64,000 nt of DNA, from NCBI GenBank assembly GCA_029448655.1, contig JACCLO010000004.1:4092001-4156000 (forward strand). Direction: 5' to 3'. Shown one piece after another: positions 1-11,497 of the stretch. Numbering within the stretch: position 1 is the first letter of the stretch; each line of letters begins with the position of its first letter. The position numbers were made by a program, and so were the translations under genes. Below the pieces are notes generated by a model. That model saw nothing but the letters and a program-made list of their open reading frames with translations, was not told where the DNA came from and did not search any database. This DNA is from Wolfiporia cocos. Lineage: Eukaryota; Basidiomycota; Agaricomycetes; Polyporales; Phaeolaceae.

Positions 1-691
1 TTCTGCTTGTTCGGCGGGATGACCATCTCCCCCGCCGCAACGAAGTCCTCGTCCGTGAACACCTTGTGGAAATAGAAGTCGCTGTTCAGCGCCGGCTTCG
101 GGTTGATCATCTTCGCCGTGAACGCGAGTCCTGCACACGCGCCACATCAGCCACAGCCGCCCGCGCGCCACACATCCTCGCGCATCGAATCGAAAACGAG
201 AGAGTACTCACGCCGCCCGATCTCCTTGCCGCGCTCATAATCGAGCACGATCCCCTCCGGCTCCGTCTCGTCGTCCCAGCCCTCCTCGGGGTCGAACACG
301 AGCCCCTCGCTCGCCATCCGCGCCGCAGAACCCACCGTCTTGCTCTTGCTGCGCGCCCGCGGTCGGCGGTGACGCCCGCCGAGCGGCTGAGGCTCCTCTT
401 TGGGGATGCGCCGGATCTCCTTGATCGTCGGCACGAACGACACGCCCGACTCGCGCCGCCCATATACGACCTTCTCGCAGCGCCACCACTCGAGTGGCGC
501 GTAGCGCGACCGCGTCCCGCGCCGCAACCCGTCTGGGTGGTTTGTGTCGCCCGGGGTGACTATATGCGCACAGAGAAGAGAGATGTCTCAGCGTCCTATG
601 ATGTGGCGGAAGGGCGAATCGGGCACTCACTGTCGCGCAGGACGGTCTCGTTCTTCCGTGTTCGCCCCTTCCGCTTCTTCGGCTCGTGATG

Positions 692-723
<32 letters not shown>

Positions 724-1866
724 GCTGCTCCGTGCGTGCCTTCTTCCCTGCCGGTTGGTGGTTCTCGATGCTGTCATCCTCGCCTCGTGCTTTCCCGCCC
801 CTCTTCCGCGACTTCTGCGCTTGCTCCTCTTCGTCCTCAGAGAACTGCTGCATCTCTACGTCCGCCATCCCCTGCGCAATGTCATCCTCCACGTCCATAT
901 CATTATCCTGGTCCTGAACTGGTTCCGGCTCATGTACATCGTCTTCATAGCGCCGCTTGCCCTTTGACGAGAAGGAGCCGCTAGGTCGGCTATCAAGCTC
1001 TTCGTCGGGCTCCTGGAGTTCGTGTCGCTCCTCATCCTCCTCATCCTCATCCTCCTCCTCGATTTGCGCAAAGCTCTTCCGCCGCGGTGTGGTGCCACTC
1101 GCCCTAGCCTGCTGCCCACGCGACTGCGACTTCGGCGAGCTGTCATATGGGGCCACGGGGACGTCGTCATCGTCGTCCGAGTCGAATCCCGCCTGGCCAA
1201 AGCCGTCATCCCCGCCATCCCCGCCATCGTCCTGCTCCTGTTCCCACTCGTCATCGTCCCGCAACGTCGTCGACTTGGACAGCCGCGAGGAGGTAGAGGG
1301 CCGGGGGTACCCGACGGACTTGCGGGGCGCGGGGCGAGGCGAGGGCACCGCGTCAAAGTCGACGTCGGAGCTCTGCGGGACGGGGCGCGTGGACGAGCCG
1401 ACGCGCTGCACGCTGTCGGTAATCGCGTTCACGCGCGTCTGGCGGAAGTACGCAGCGGGGCTGTTGGGGATGCCTCGATGCGCAGGGCCGTGAGGGACGC
1501 GGCGGCACGGAGCGGAGGGGCGCACTCACTGTCATCGAGGCTCATGTCCATCTCGCCAAACTCGTCGTCGTCCTCGTCGTCGTCCTGCTGCGCGGGGCGC
1601 ACGGGCGTCTTGGGCTTTGGGGTGCGCCGCTTGCGCGCGGCGGGCACGCGGGGCGGGGTGCGCGCGTCGGCCTGGCCGATGACCTTGTCGAAGGGCTCAA
1701 AGTCGTCCGACTTGTGGTCGACATACCTGACCGCGATGCCGGTCTTCTTGCCGTGCTCGTAGTCGTCCGCGCGGTAGGGCACGTACTTGTTCACGCCCGT
1801 CACACGGCGGGAGGAAATGCTGCTTTTGCGGGCTGATGCAGGCATGTTGGATGCAGAGAGCGCCAT
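1..1866 (-). CDS. MIF2: CENP-C/Mif2-like inner kinetochore protein, 3' end beyond the window
   Basis: Centromere protein that binds CENP-A nucleosomes and scaffolds the inner kinetochore in the nucleus. Read as four exons: 1866-1530, 1473-631, 532-212 and 130-<1. Phases agree, giving 543 codons before the window edge. The N-terminus carries the fungal Mif2 block (KYVPYRADDYEHGKKTGIAV). The middle is long, acidic and low-complexity, with D/E runs and KKRKGR patches. The third exon opens with the CENP-C signature NGLRRGTRSRYAPLEWW followed by EKVVYGR. The last visible exon, with FTAKMINPKP and FYFHKVF, begins the C-terminal cupin dimerisation fold, of which the rest lies off the left edge. Start may be Met 1866 or Met 1845 (MPASARKSS), which looks like other Mif2 N-termini. 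Family assignment is firm; the first intron acceptor (1474) is less certain than the others. Confidence 0.88.
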
Positions 1867-3160
1867 CCGTGGTCAGCCACACACATGTGACATGGATGCG
1901 TCACGACAATGTGACACCCCGTGATCGCGACGGTGGCGGCCACATTCGCCACACCTCCTGCTCCTGCTCCCAATTCATGTAGCACAGCTTCCGAGCAGCG
2001 TCGCTTCAGTCATGAGATGCTTTTTCTGCACTTTGCACCCGTTGCCTCCTCTCACCGGACCTCTCGCTGACATGCCACGCGCGCGGCTCCCAGCTTGTGT
2101 CAAGGCACTCCCGACATCTCCACAACAACGTTGTGCACTACTGAATGCTCCTGTCCCTGCTTACACGCAGCAGTATCCCTGTGCATTGAGTTGCCAAGGT
2201 CCCCGATCAACGAAGCCCCGCGCGCCACGTAAAATCTGCTCCGTGGGGCGCAATCACCGTCGCTGACGCCTTCCGAGACGAGCTCGGAGCGGCGATAGCC
2301 TTTTGACGGTTAGCATTGCTGACAGCGACATCGGAGGGTGCGGCCTGTGCGGTACCTCAGGCCCGCAGCCGGTCCAGCCTATATGTGGCATCTGGCACGC
2401 ACCGAGATCGGACCTCTGCGGAAATGTACAAGCAGATCTAGGGTCCCGGGATTGTGACGGGGCAGCGTACCAGTGATCGGAAGCGTGCAGTGTCAAGGTG
2501 ATATGGAGGGTAGTACAATCGACCCGGCTGCAATGGCAACAGGGACGCCACAGTACGGAAAAAAATGGCAATGCCGCCGACCGCCGTCTCGGACTGTCCG
2601 TCAATTGCAGAGCGAGCCGCGTAATAGGAATATACAAAGACGTCCTTCTCGACTATGCCTTAAAAATTGGGCTGATAAAAAGGAGTTTAATCTACAATGC
2701 CAAATATGTCAGAATCTAAATCGCTCTCCCCTCCAAATACCATTCGGTGAAATATCATTATTGCAGCATACATACCAGGCACACATACCTACACCGCTAT
2801 TAACAGGCGTTTGAAGCTAATCCTCATTGTGAGAATGGAGCGGACCACTTTGCTGTGCGTTGTGCAGGGAATATTCCTGTATCAGATTCTCTGTCGTAAA
2901 CACGGCCATCATTTTACTATATCAACCGCAACAGGGCTGCTATTTCAATGCTCACCACCGAGCAAGCATATGCGTCCGAACCCTAAAAAGTCATCAGAAC
3001 CGGACCTTGCTACCTGCTTAGACACCCGAAGTTCCCTAGCTGATCCTCCGGAGGAAGGGTCTCCGGAGGGTCTCTCTCGCCAGAAGGCGAACACTGCCTC
3101 ACACTTCGTATCGGAAAATTCCTGGGGATATGTCGACGGCTTCTTCCTGCGGCGAATAAC
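1867..3160. other. intergenic, no gene recognised
   Basis: About 1.3 kb between the CENP-C start and the AP-2 mu 3' end. It changes from GC-rich next to CENP-C to A/T-richer around 2600-2960. Frames of 60-140 codons occur on both strands but show no known motif, plausible splice pattern or fungal codon bias. It presumably holds the CENP-C promoter. Confidence 0.5.
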
Positions 3161-5238
3161 TCAGCACTCACGATTACCGCTCAAAGTCTCAAGCTGTATT
3201 CTCCGGCCCGCCACACACGGTGCAGCATGGGCTTCCGCAGCATAAGGAACATAGATTAGCACGAGATAGGTAGACCCCGATGGTATTACAGATTCCCACA
3301 AACAAAGTCCATGGACAGCCGCAACGTACGCACCATCCCGCCGCGAACACACGCTCAGAACTGCGCGGACACTCCGATAAGCGAAGGCAGGGCGGCAGGA
3401 GACGGCCGCGGCCACTCACCCTGATCTGGTACGACCCGCTCGCCTTGGTGAGGTACCGCACCCACTTCACGCTCTGGTAGTTGTTCTTCTCGAATACCTT
3501 CAGGAAGCGCACGATCAGGCCCGACGCGGTGAACATGAGCACCTGGAAGTCGACGTCGATCGGCGGGCGCGCCCACACCTGCCGCGTCGTCGTGCTCGTC
3601 AGCGCAGCCGTCGCGGACAGCGTGACTTCTTGTCCGCCCTGTATCCGCTGGATCCTGCGACACGGTGCGGTGAGCCCCGCCCCAGAGACGGCACGTCGGA
3701 CGCATGCTTACTTCCACACGACGACGTTCTCCGCGGGGACGTACTTGGCCTTGCCGCTCACGACCTTGCAGTCGACGCTGGTCGTGTTGAGCGGCGTCGG
3801 TATGCGCAGCACGACGTTCGTCCCGGAGAGCTTGTTGCTGAAGTTGGTCTTCACGGTGACCACGTACTGCACCTGCGTCGTCCCGATCTCCGTCACGGAC
3901 GGGATCACCTTCAGCGGCAGCTTGACATTCGACGTCGAGCGGTACCTGTCGCGCGTCAGCACCCGCCCGCCCGCCGCAAGCACGCGACGCCAGATCGTAC
4001 ATACTTCATGAGCTCGAACTCGCCGTCGGGCGGGATGAAGCTGATCGTGCGGCTCGAGTCGAACTCGTTCAGCCGCACGCACTGGTGGAAGCGGCAGTCG
4101 TCGAGCTCGACCGCGTCGCTTGCGCCGCGCTGCTCCTTGTCGATCACGAGCTTATCGTTCAGCCCAAACTTGCACTCGGGCGTCCCCGAGAGGTATGCGC
4201 GCATAAGGATATGCCCGTCCACGTCCGCACGGAGGATCGTCCCTGCGCGCGCGTCAGCCGGCCACCCGTGATGGAGACGTCATGCGCGCAAGGGAGAAGA
4301 CGGCGGGAGAAGCTCACCTTTGGCGCTCATGCTTAGGTTCACGGTCTCGACGACATCGACAAACGCCTCGTTCTTCTTGTACTTCACGTCGTTGCGCCGC
4401 CAGCTCGTAGCGCCTGTCGCTTGTACAGTGATCCTCGAGGATTCCTCCTGTCACAGAGGCACAACAATGAGGTGGACAAGGGGATATCTGCGTCGGGGTG
4501 ATAACGCACAGCAGCAAAGTTTGTCGACATTACGCTCTCGGTCGTAATATACGACTTTAGAGTGTCAATCTCACTGTTCTGGGGGTAGCCAAAGTCATTG
4601 ATCTCTAGTAACTCAGACGTTCAGTGTCAATACAGCGGGGATGCACGGCCGTCCGCATACCATCGATAAGTTCATAGATGAGCACGAAGTTGTTCTTAAT
4701 TGCCTCCTCGTCTACCTTTCCAAAATACGACTTCGCAATAGAGATGAAGCGGTAGCAGAACTCGAAGACCAGCGCCGCATTCGCGTTGCACCTGCCTCGT
4801 GGGTTATTCGGCGATCGCGGAAACCGAGGATGCGCGTGCAGCTCACTTCGTGACCGCCACAACATACAGGTTGTTCACGCGCACATGGAAGAAGCTGGTG
4901 GACCCGAGAGTGATGATAGGTGACCGCACATCGCTGTTCGAGACGACCTGTATCCGGAAGACGTCGGCAATAGAACGCCTGCGTGAGCGGGCGCGGTCGC
5001 GCAATGCGTTAATGTGAGGCCCGGCACAGATGCTGATGGTACGTTACTTGAGATCCGGTCGGTAGAGGCGCGAAATGAGGACCTGCGCGGGCTCTGCTCG
5101 GTACACTCCGCCACTGACGTGTGCTGCGGACGACACTCACCTCTCCCTTCTGATTGAAGATGAAGAATGCCTGCACAGATGTTTCCCAATGTAGTGTCTA
5201 TTGGGTGCGCTGGCGGTGCATTCACTCACCGAGATCAT
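3161..5238 (-). CDS. APM4: AP-2 clathrin adaptor complex, medium (mu) subunit
   Basis: Cargo-binding mu subunit of the plasma-membrane AP-2 endocytic adaptor. Exons: 5238-5230, 5170-5141, 5082-5048, 4978-4847, 4791-4661, 4604-4534, 4447-4318, 4242-4005, 3945-3712, 3654-3420. These join in phase to exactly 415 codons. The N-terminal longin domain starts [21 protein letters not shown]. The linker holds [17 protein letters not shown]. The C-terminal mu-homology domain includes [40 protein letters not shown] and [22 protein letters not shown]-2 rather than AP-1 is supported by the [15 protein letters not shown] ending. The first coding exon is only 9 nt (Met-Ile-Ser). The final codons after 3420 are unresolved: a donor GTGAGT follows, and a possible last exon is 3193-3161 (10 residues and stop), but other acceptors fit. 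Confidence 0.93.
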
Positions 5239-6082
5239 GCCTGGCGGAATGAGAGTCGCAAGGGACACGCGGGGATTGCCATGCGGAACATCACGTGTCA
5301 CGACGGAGATAGCAGCTCCCAGGTCCGTGATTCGATGGAGATCAACCCGCCATTACAATTGGCCACTTGCAGGTTGGCCAAGTGCTCATGTCGGCGCGTT
5401 CGTCCTCTGCCCGCGTCCTATCGGGTGCCCCGCAATGCTAATGGCCGTCATATACGAGGCTCTTCTAATGACATAGATTTCAAAATGCAATCAGCCATAC
5501 GGCAACAGTCTGAGTGACGTCGCGCGACGCGTACTATAGAGCCGATGATGCAAGCGTCTCAGAAGCCGATGGCTACCCACATTCTACGCTTTCTGCTGCT
5601 GCTGGCATGTTCGACCTACATACACGGCTGTCTCCGCACTATTTTCGAAGGCCTGTCGAGCAATATCTCTGCCCAAGGTGCATCATCAATGTGACAGTGA
5701 ACGCCGCTTACGGCCCGGTAAACCCATGGGCACTCACGAAATCCCTGACTGTACCGCATCGCAGAAAGTACACGTTGCTACAGCACTTCGTGGTCATCCG
5801 ACACCGTACCCGCGCACATACGCCGTAAGCTGATGTCTGCTGACCTCGCTGGCTTCCTTGCGTCCCGTCGACTGCCTTTAGATCTCACAGTTCTCATCCC
5901 ATCACTGCCGAAGATTTATCCGCGTTATTTTCTGCCATCGCCTCGGTGAAGTCTCCCATACAGCGGGCGATTATCGGACTATCCGCGCGACGAGCACTAT
6001 GTATAAGAGTGCTCAGTGCACGCAGGCGACTGAGGAGTGCGGACGTTCCAAAGACCCCGATCATCGACGTTGAGGCGTGCAT
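5239..6082. other. intergenic, no gene recognised
   Basis: Divergent spacer of 0.84 kb between AP-2 mu (-) and the CE16 esterase (+). Short frames of up to about 116 codons have no recognisable content. It should contain both promoters; I see no convincing TATA box. Confidence 0.5.
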
Positions 6083-7501
6083 ATGGCGGTAAAGACTCTG
6101 TTTTGGACGCTGCTCGGCGCGCTGTCTGCCGCCAAGGTCGCATCCGGCCAGCAACTGTATTGGAACGCGACTAAGTTCCTCTTCACACTCGGTGATTCCT
6201 ACACGACCGATGGCTTTAACATCACTCTGGGTGTAAACTCCACCGACCCCGGTTACGTGAGTATCAAATTTATGCTCCATCCGAGCGAGGACCGTCTTCT
6301 CATCCAGAAGCGTACTGTCTGGTCACGTAGACCTCCTCAAACGGTCCAAACTGGGTAGAGTACCTCGGTAAGGCTTCGTACATACACGGTCCAGCCGGAG
6401 CGCTTTGCTCAAGTAGCAACAGGGGAAACATACAATGTCACGGAAACAAAGGTGGGAACGCGCTGGTGTGCCTCGTGTGCAGGGAGCATCCCTGATGTCG
6501 TAATTTTCTGCAGGTCTTCAACCTGGCGTCCGGAGGTGCAACAATTGACGCCGCGCTTGTCGCGCCGTACGAGCCAACAGTCCTGTGCGTCGCCTATAGG
6601 GACCGTGATAGATTGCACACGTTGTCGCTTGGTGCTCAAGCGAGCTTGCAGGTCTATTGTTGATCAGGTCTCACAGTTCCAAGAGTATCTCGCACCAAAG
6701 CCGTATGGCGCACAGTGGGATAGCGCTGACAGCTTGTTTGCCATTTGGATCGGAATCAACGATGTCGTACGTCATGATTCGGACATGCTGTTAATCCGAT
6801 CAGCCGCTGAGAGCGACTTGCTACCCAGGGTAACTCGTACGCTTGGGTACGGCACGCCTGAATTAGATCCTACAGAGACTGTCTCGCTAACCACGACTGC
6901 TGCGCACAGACTAACGTTACATCGCAGTCAGCATTCCATACGATTCTCATGAACCGACTCTTCAGCCAGGTCTGCCCCATCATAGAATCAGGTATTGGTT
7001 TCGCGAGGCTCACACGATGCACGCAGGTCGAGATCCTGTACAACGATGGTGCTCGCAACTTCCTTTTCCTGACTGTGCCACCAACCAATCGTGCTCCACT
7101 GTTGATCGAGGCGGGACCGACTGCAGTCAACTTGATCACCGCGGCGCTTGCGGACTACAATGACCAATTGGTTGAATACGTCGACCTGTTTCAGGCAACG
7201 CACGCGGGGACCTACGCGACCGTATTTGATACCCGCCCAGTCTTCAACACCCTCTTGGACAATTATGCGACCTTCGGCTACGTGAACATCACAGGATATT
7301 GCGCAGCATATGAAAACGGAACACCCGACATGACCACCCAGGATCCGCCCTGCGACCCTGTGTCAAATTACTTGTGAGTACGCGAAGAAAACACATGTCA
7401 ATCCTGATGTAGTTATGTCGTATTCCAGCTGGTTGAACACTTTGCACCCGCTGTACACTGTTCACAAGTGCGCTAGTCCTCTTCTGTCGGTAGGGTTCTA
7501 G
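6083..7501 (+). CDS. secreted GDSL-type carbohydrate esterase, CE16 family (acetylesterase)
   Basis: Predicted extracellular acetylesterase that removes acetyl groups from plant cell-wall oligosaccharides. Nine exons: 6083-6256, 6331-6367, 6417-6451, 6514-6584, 6652-6766, 6829-6846, 6928-6969, 7027-7373, 7429-7501. They join without phase conflict into 303 aa. Residues 1-22 form a signal peptide ending near KVASG. The nucleophile block is FTLGDSYTTDG (Ser in GDSY). TSSNGPNWVEYL, IWIGINDV and, near the C-terminus, WLNTLHPLYTVH with the catalytic His follow the usual CE16 order. Several N-glycosylation sequons fit secretion. Exon 6 is only 18 nt (GNSYAW). The exon 7 donor is the weak GTCTGC. 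Family is well supported; substrate is inferred. Confidence 0.87.
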
Positions 7502-10500
7502 CTGACTTGGCCGATGGTGACAGCATCCTAGCGCATGCGATCTCGACGACGCTGAGCTTGTAGGAATCTGTCAATCGCTAGGAGAGGAAAATCAGATTAC
7601 CATCGGAGTTCAGATTACTGATAAATTGTGGCCTGCCCAAATCACATCCCGTTGATTCGCCAGAGTATTGTCTGAATGCATTGGACTGCAAAGAGCGCCT
7701 AGACGCCATTCCATGCTATGCAGCGTCATCGGTTATCCATCACGATCTTCCTACAACAACGTACACCATAGCCGACAAGTTTTACGGAGACCTACCAGCC
7801 GACTGAATGAATAATCGCCTCTCCGTGCGGCCAAAAAATATCTAGATGCTGGAGGACGTTACGCAAGTGAATGCTCGGAGATATCCAGAGACATCTGACC
7901 GTCAGATCATCTCGCCATGAGGCTCGCCGTCTTCCGAGACTGCAGGGATCCACCCGAGATAACTAACCGCTTAACCGGAATGGACGCAATTTTTGAAACA
8001 ATGCGCATGGGATGCGACGATACACGGAGGCCGACAGTGCACCTGAGCTGCTGAGAACCCACCTGTATCACACCGCGCAGCCCTTATGAACGCGCGCGTG
8101 CTGGTGTGCTGAATCGAGCTTACGCTCCACTCCGATGTTACGGAGGGGTTCGAGCGCCCTATGTCTGCGTCAGAACAGCACAGCGCATTCGCCGCGCAAG
8201 GCGCGGTGCCGCTGTCCAAGCCGCAAAGCACGCTCGAGGCACGCTCGATCTCGAGGTCAGATGTATAGAGAGTTGAGTCGGAGTTATCTGCGTACTGGAA
8301 GAATGAGGTGAAATTCGTTGCTGATTGCGCGGAGAAAGCCATGTCTAGATGCAGCTGTGACCCGAAACATGAATTTTCAACGGTACGAACAACCGTCGAT
8401 CGCAACGCCGTTGATCGTTGCGCAAGCCGCCCCTTGGGCGTTTCGCATTCAGCAACGCAATACAATGCAGGTTCCCGCGTTGGACGTCGCGCCATCATAC
8501 GTGTACCGGCGCGGCACACGCCGTGCTGCGCTCACCGGATCTCGATACATCTTTGGTGCGCTCAATACTAGACTGAAGAATGATGGCCGGGATAAACAAT
8601 GTACATGCACATCTCGTGCGGCGGGCATCGTGTACTTCATTCATATCGTACAGCAGCGCTCCATTTCTGCTACCATTCCAGCGTCAGCTGATGCGGAGCA
8701 AGAGTGGAAGGCTGACCATATGGGTTTTCGATGGCTATACAGAGACCGTGACTGCCCACATGCAGAAATAACGTCCTCAGGGGCTCGCTCTGCGCGTTCC
8801 TTGAGGCGCACATGATGAATTGCCTGCCGTGCTGAGTACGTGCGAAACCGGCAGGGTGAGCTATAGGCGTTGGCAGGGCGTCGGGCGCAGCAGAAGCCTG
8901 TGGCTTCGAGGCTATCAAGCTCATGACCCTGATGGAATGAATCGATCATGCGGATGGATATCGCACCATCAGCTACTGAAATGCATGGTCGCTGGTGCGC
9001 AAGCTAAACCGTTTTGATGAGGATGATCAACAGACATATTGCGTGCGAGAGCTGCACAAACGTAAGAGCAATGGCACATCCACCGCATGCGTACCTTACA
9101 TTAGGAAACCAACCGGCGAAGCGCGCTTTTTGTTCCTGCTTCGGCTGCGCAGCGCTCGAGGAGTGTGTATCTGTCAACCCCGAGGTGGAGCGAAGCGATC
9201 CGACGAAAATGTGTATACAGCCACACTGAAGGAGGCAGAAACCGGGGATGCCGGAAGCGCATAATCACCACCTCTTTTTCACTCGCCGAGGTCATTGCGG
9301 CGTTAGCATCCTTCAACAGACGAAGTCTGTCTGAAGGAGTGCGTCAGAGGCCATATTGGGTCATGATGATCAAGGGACAAACGGATGGCCGGGACGGCTG
9401 ACACGATTAGTGATTGAGCCAGGATGACGAACCCGTGCCCCGCAACAGGTCTCGCGCACATTGCGGCTCCAGCAGAAAAAGAAAATTATTCTGTTCGTCG
9501 GAGTCAAAAACCAGCGAGGTCAGCTTCGAAACGAAATAGGAGCGATTCCTAATCCGTACGGTATGGCTGTCCTACGACGCCACTCATGTGGCAAACCTGA
9601 CACTTGTCAGATTTGTCCAGCTGCTTATGGTCCGAGACATCTGCACATTGCCGACCGTCTGCCGACGCTAAGGCGAGGATAGAAGGATGCGTGATTCGGC
9701 CAAGACCAATGAGGCTGTGGTGAGTTCCGATAGAACTGAACGGAGAGCATCTGTTGGCAGGGCTGAGCGAATAGGAGTAACAAACCTTGGTGTGTGACTC
9801 GAGAAGTCTCACCTTATACCGCCCGAAGGCAGCAGATGGTGACGTAGCACATCAGAAAACAGAGTGCGCGCGACGGAGAAAGGCCATCCGTCTTCCGGCA
9901 TTGCAATCTTGCAGAACTTTTGGAACTCAAATTTCGTGGGGCCAAGTATCCATTGTCTTGCTCCACGCGCCGGACATAGCACTGTGCCGGTTTAGTATGC
10001 CCGTCTCTTACGCAACTGAGATTCGTATGAAACGCCAGAACAGCCCAAGCGAGGGTTGCTGGAGGTAATATCCGTCAGCAGCGCTCTCAGGTACGGCCAA
10101 GCGCCGATTAAACGTGAGCGGTCGTCGGAGGTCGGACAGGAAAGAGGCAATCTGCGCCAGACTGTGACCATCACACCGCGTTCAGAGGCTGGTGAGGATA
10201 TCCACGGATTGGGGATTACTAGCGATCGATCGGATGGGGACTACTGTCTGAGGATGGCATGCAACAGACAAGAGACCGTCGCTAGATGGCTACGCTATCG
10301 CGCAATCTATTTCACCGATGGTTCGGAGATACGCCAGTTTGAACCTGCTGCGAAATGAATCACGGAAGATCCCTTGATTCGGACGGATGGCATTAGAGTT
10401 GGCCAGTGACAACATGCTCGCCTCACGGGCAGGGTGCTGCAGCGGGTAATGCGGTGCCGCATCACATGCGCGTTCGGTTTGGGCAGGGCGTCGGACACGT

Positions 10501-10820
10501 AGCCACCGCCTGTATCTGTCGAACGGTGGGACCGCACGCATGCGGCGAATCGGTGCCAGCAGGAGGGGCCCGGGCCACTGGGATCAAACGCAAAAGTCGC
10601 CACGGGCATAAGACAGGGTTTCCGCTGCTAGAACACGGTGTTCGGATCATATACGATTATGACAGGCCGGGCGAGCAAATATCCGGAGAAACCGCAGAGG
10701 CAGTATCCGAGGTCTGGCGGGATAATTATTGTGCGCCACAGGGGAGGACTGACCTGCCTAATGGGTGAGCGCGACGGAGATAGAGGCAGGGAGATGCGGT
10801 GGGAACGGGGCTGGGGCAGA

Positions 10821-10860
10821 GTGGGCGGGGTCGCCGCGTAGTGGGCGGGGTCGCCGCGTA
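10821..10860. repeat. perfect 20-bp tandem duplication
   Basis: The unit GTGGGCGGGGTCGCCGCGTA occurs twice head to tail with no mismatch, inside the gene-free stretch. Confidence 0.9.
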
Positions 10861-11420
10861 GTCGAAGAGAACAGGATGACCTGGCAACAAATGGGAAGCG
10901 TCGACTGATCTGAAATACGGAGATTGCACGGATGACGAGGCGGAAAATCGGTGGCTGCCGAGTACCTCTTACTCAAAAGTTTATTCCTCCGCGACCGTCT
11001 GTCGAAGAGCCTCCGCGACTGATGGGGCAACTCAGGGTCCGTGTCGCACATCGCGGCCATCTCAGGTATGTTTTCTCTTTGCGGCCGTCCGGAGACCATC
11101 CCCCATGCACTCATCACGGGAGCTGCGTTGTCAAGGAAGGTCCACCGATGCCATTGTACTTAGCCGGATCACTGGCGCGAGCTAGCATCCACCTATCAGT
11201 CTCATGCATCGCCTTGTCCCCCGCCTTTTCGTGAGTGATAACATCTTATCGGCATCCGTCATTTCATGACATATAAGTCCTCCTCCTTTTAGATCGTCTG
11301 CATCCCAGTCGGGGCCTCCTGAACACGAGACCCGAACATGCTCCTCTCTCCATTTCCATAAATCCGCCTCTTAACACGCCCGCTTTCGCGTTGATCGCCT
11401 TCATGCCCGGCTGCTGTTCG

Positions 11421-11474
11421 CACTCTACCTGCCGCCCGCATTCTACCTGCCGCCCGCACTCTACCTGCCGCCTA
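11421..11474. repeat. three tandem copies of an 18-bp unit in the leader of the small Zn2Cys6 gene
   Basis: Copies at 11421-11438, 11439-11456 and 11457-11474 follow the pattern CAYTCTACCTGCCGCCCG, with one change in the second copy and two at the end of the third. They end 23 bp before the presumed ATG at 11498. They also lie inside a short upstream reading frame that starts at ATG 11403 and would read HSTCRP repeats. Confidence 0.85.
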
Positions 11475-11497
11475 ACGCCAATTCACACCCCTCTAGC

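Larger units (their letters stand above)
7502..11497. other. about 4 kb without a recognisable gene
   Basis: Longest gene-free stretch of the window, between the esterase and the small Zn2Cys6 gene. Both strands carry only scattered frames; the longest, about 180 codons on the minus strand at 7971-8519, has no motif I know and no clear introns. No terminal inverted repeats, poly-A tails or transposase/reverse-transcriptase motifs were seen. A 20-bp tandem duplication lies at 10821-10860 and an 18-bp triplicate at 11421-11474. It could be decayed mobile DNA, an orphan or non-coding transcript region, or simple spacer. Confidence 0.45.

Noticed and set aside
7971..8519. 182-codon minus-strand frame in the gene-free stretch
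   Set aside because: No motif, no intron pattern, Cys/Ser/Thr composition like random translation; not enough to call a gene.
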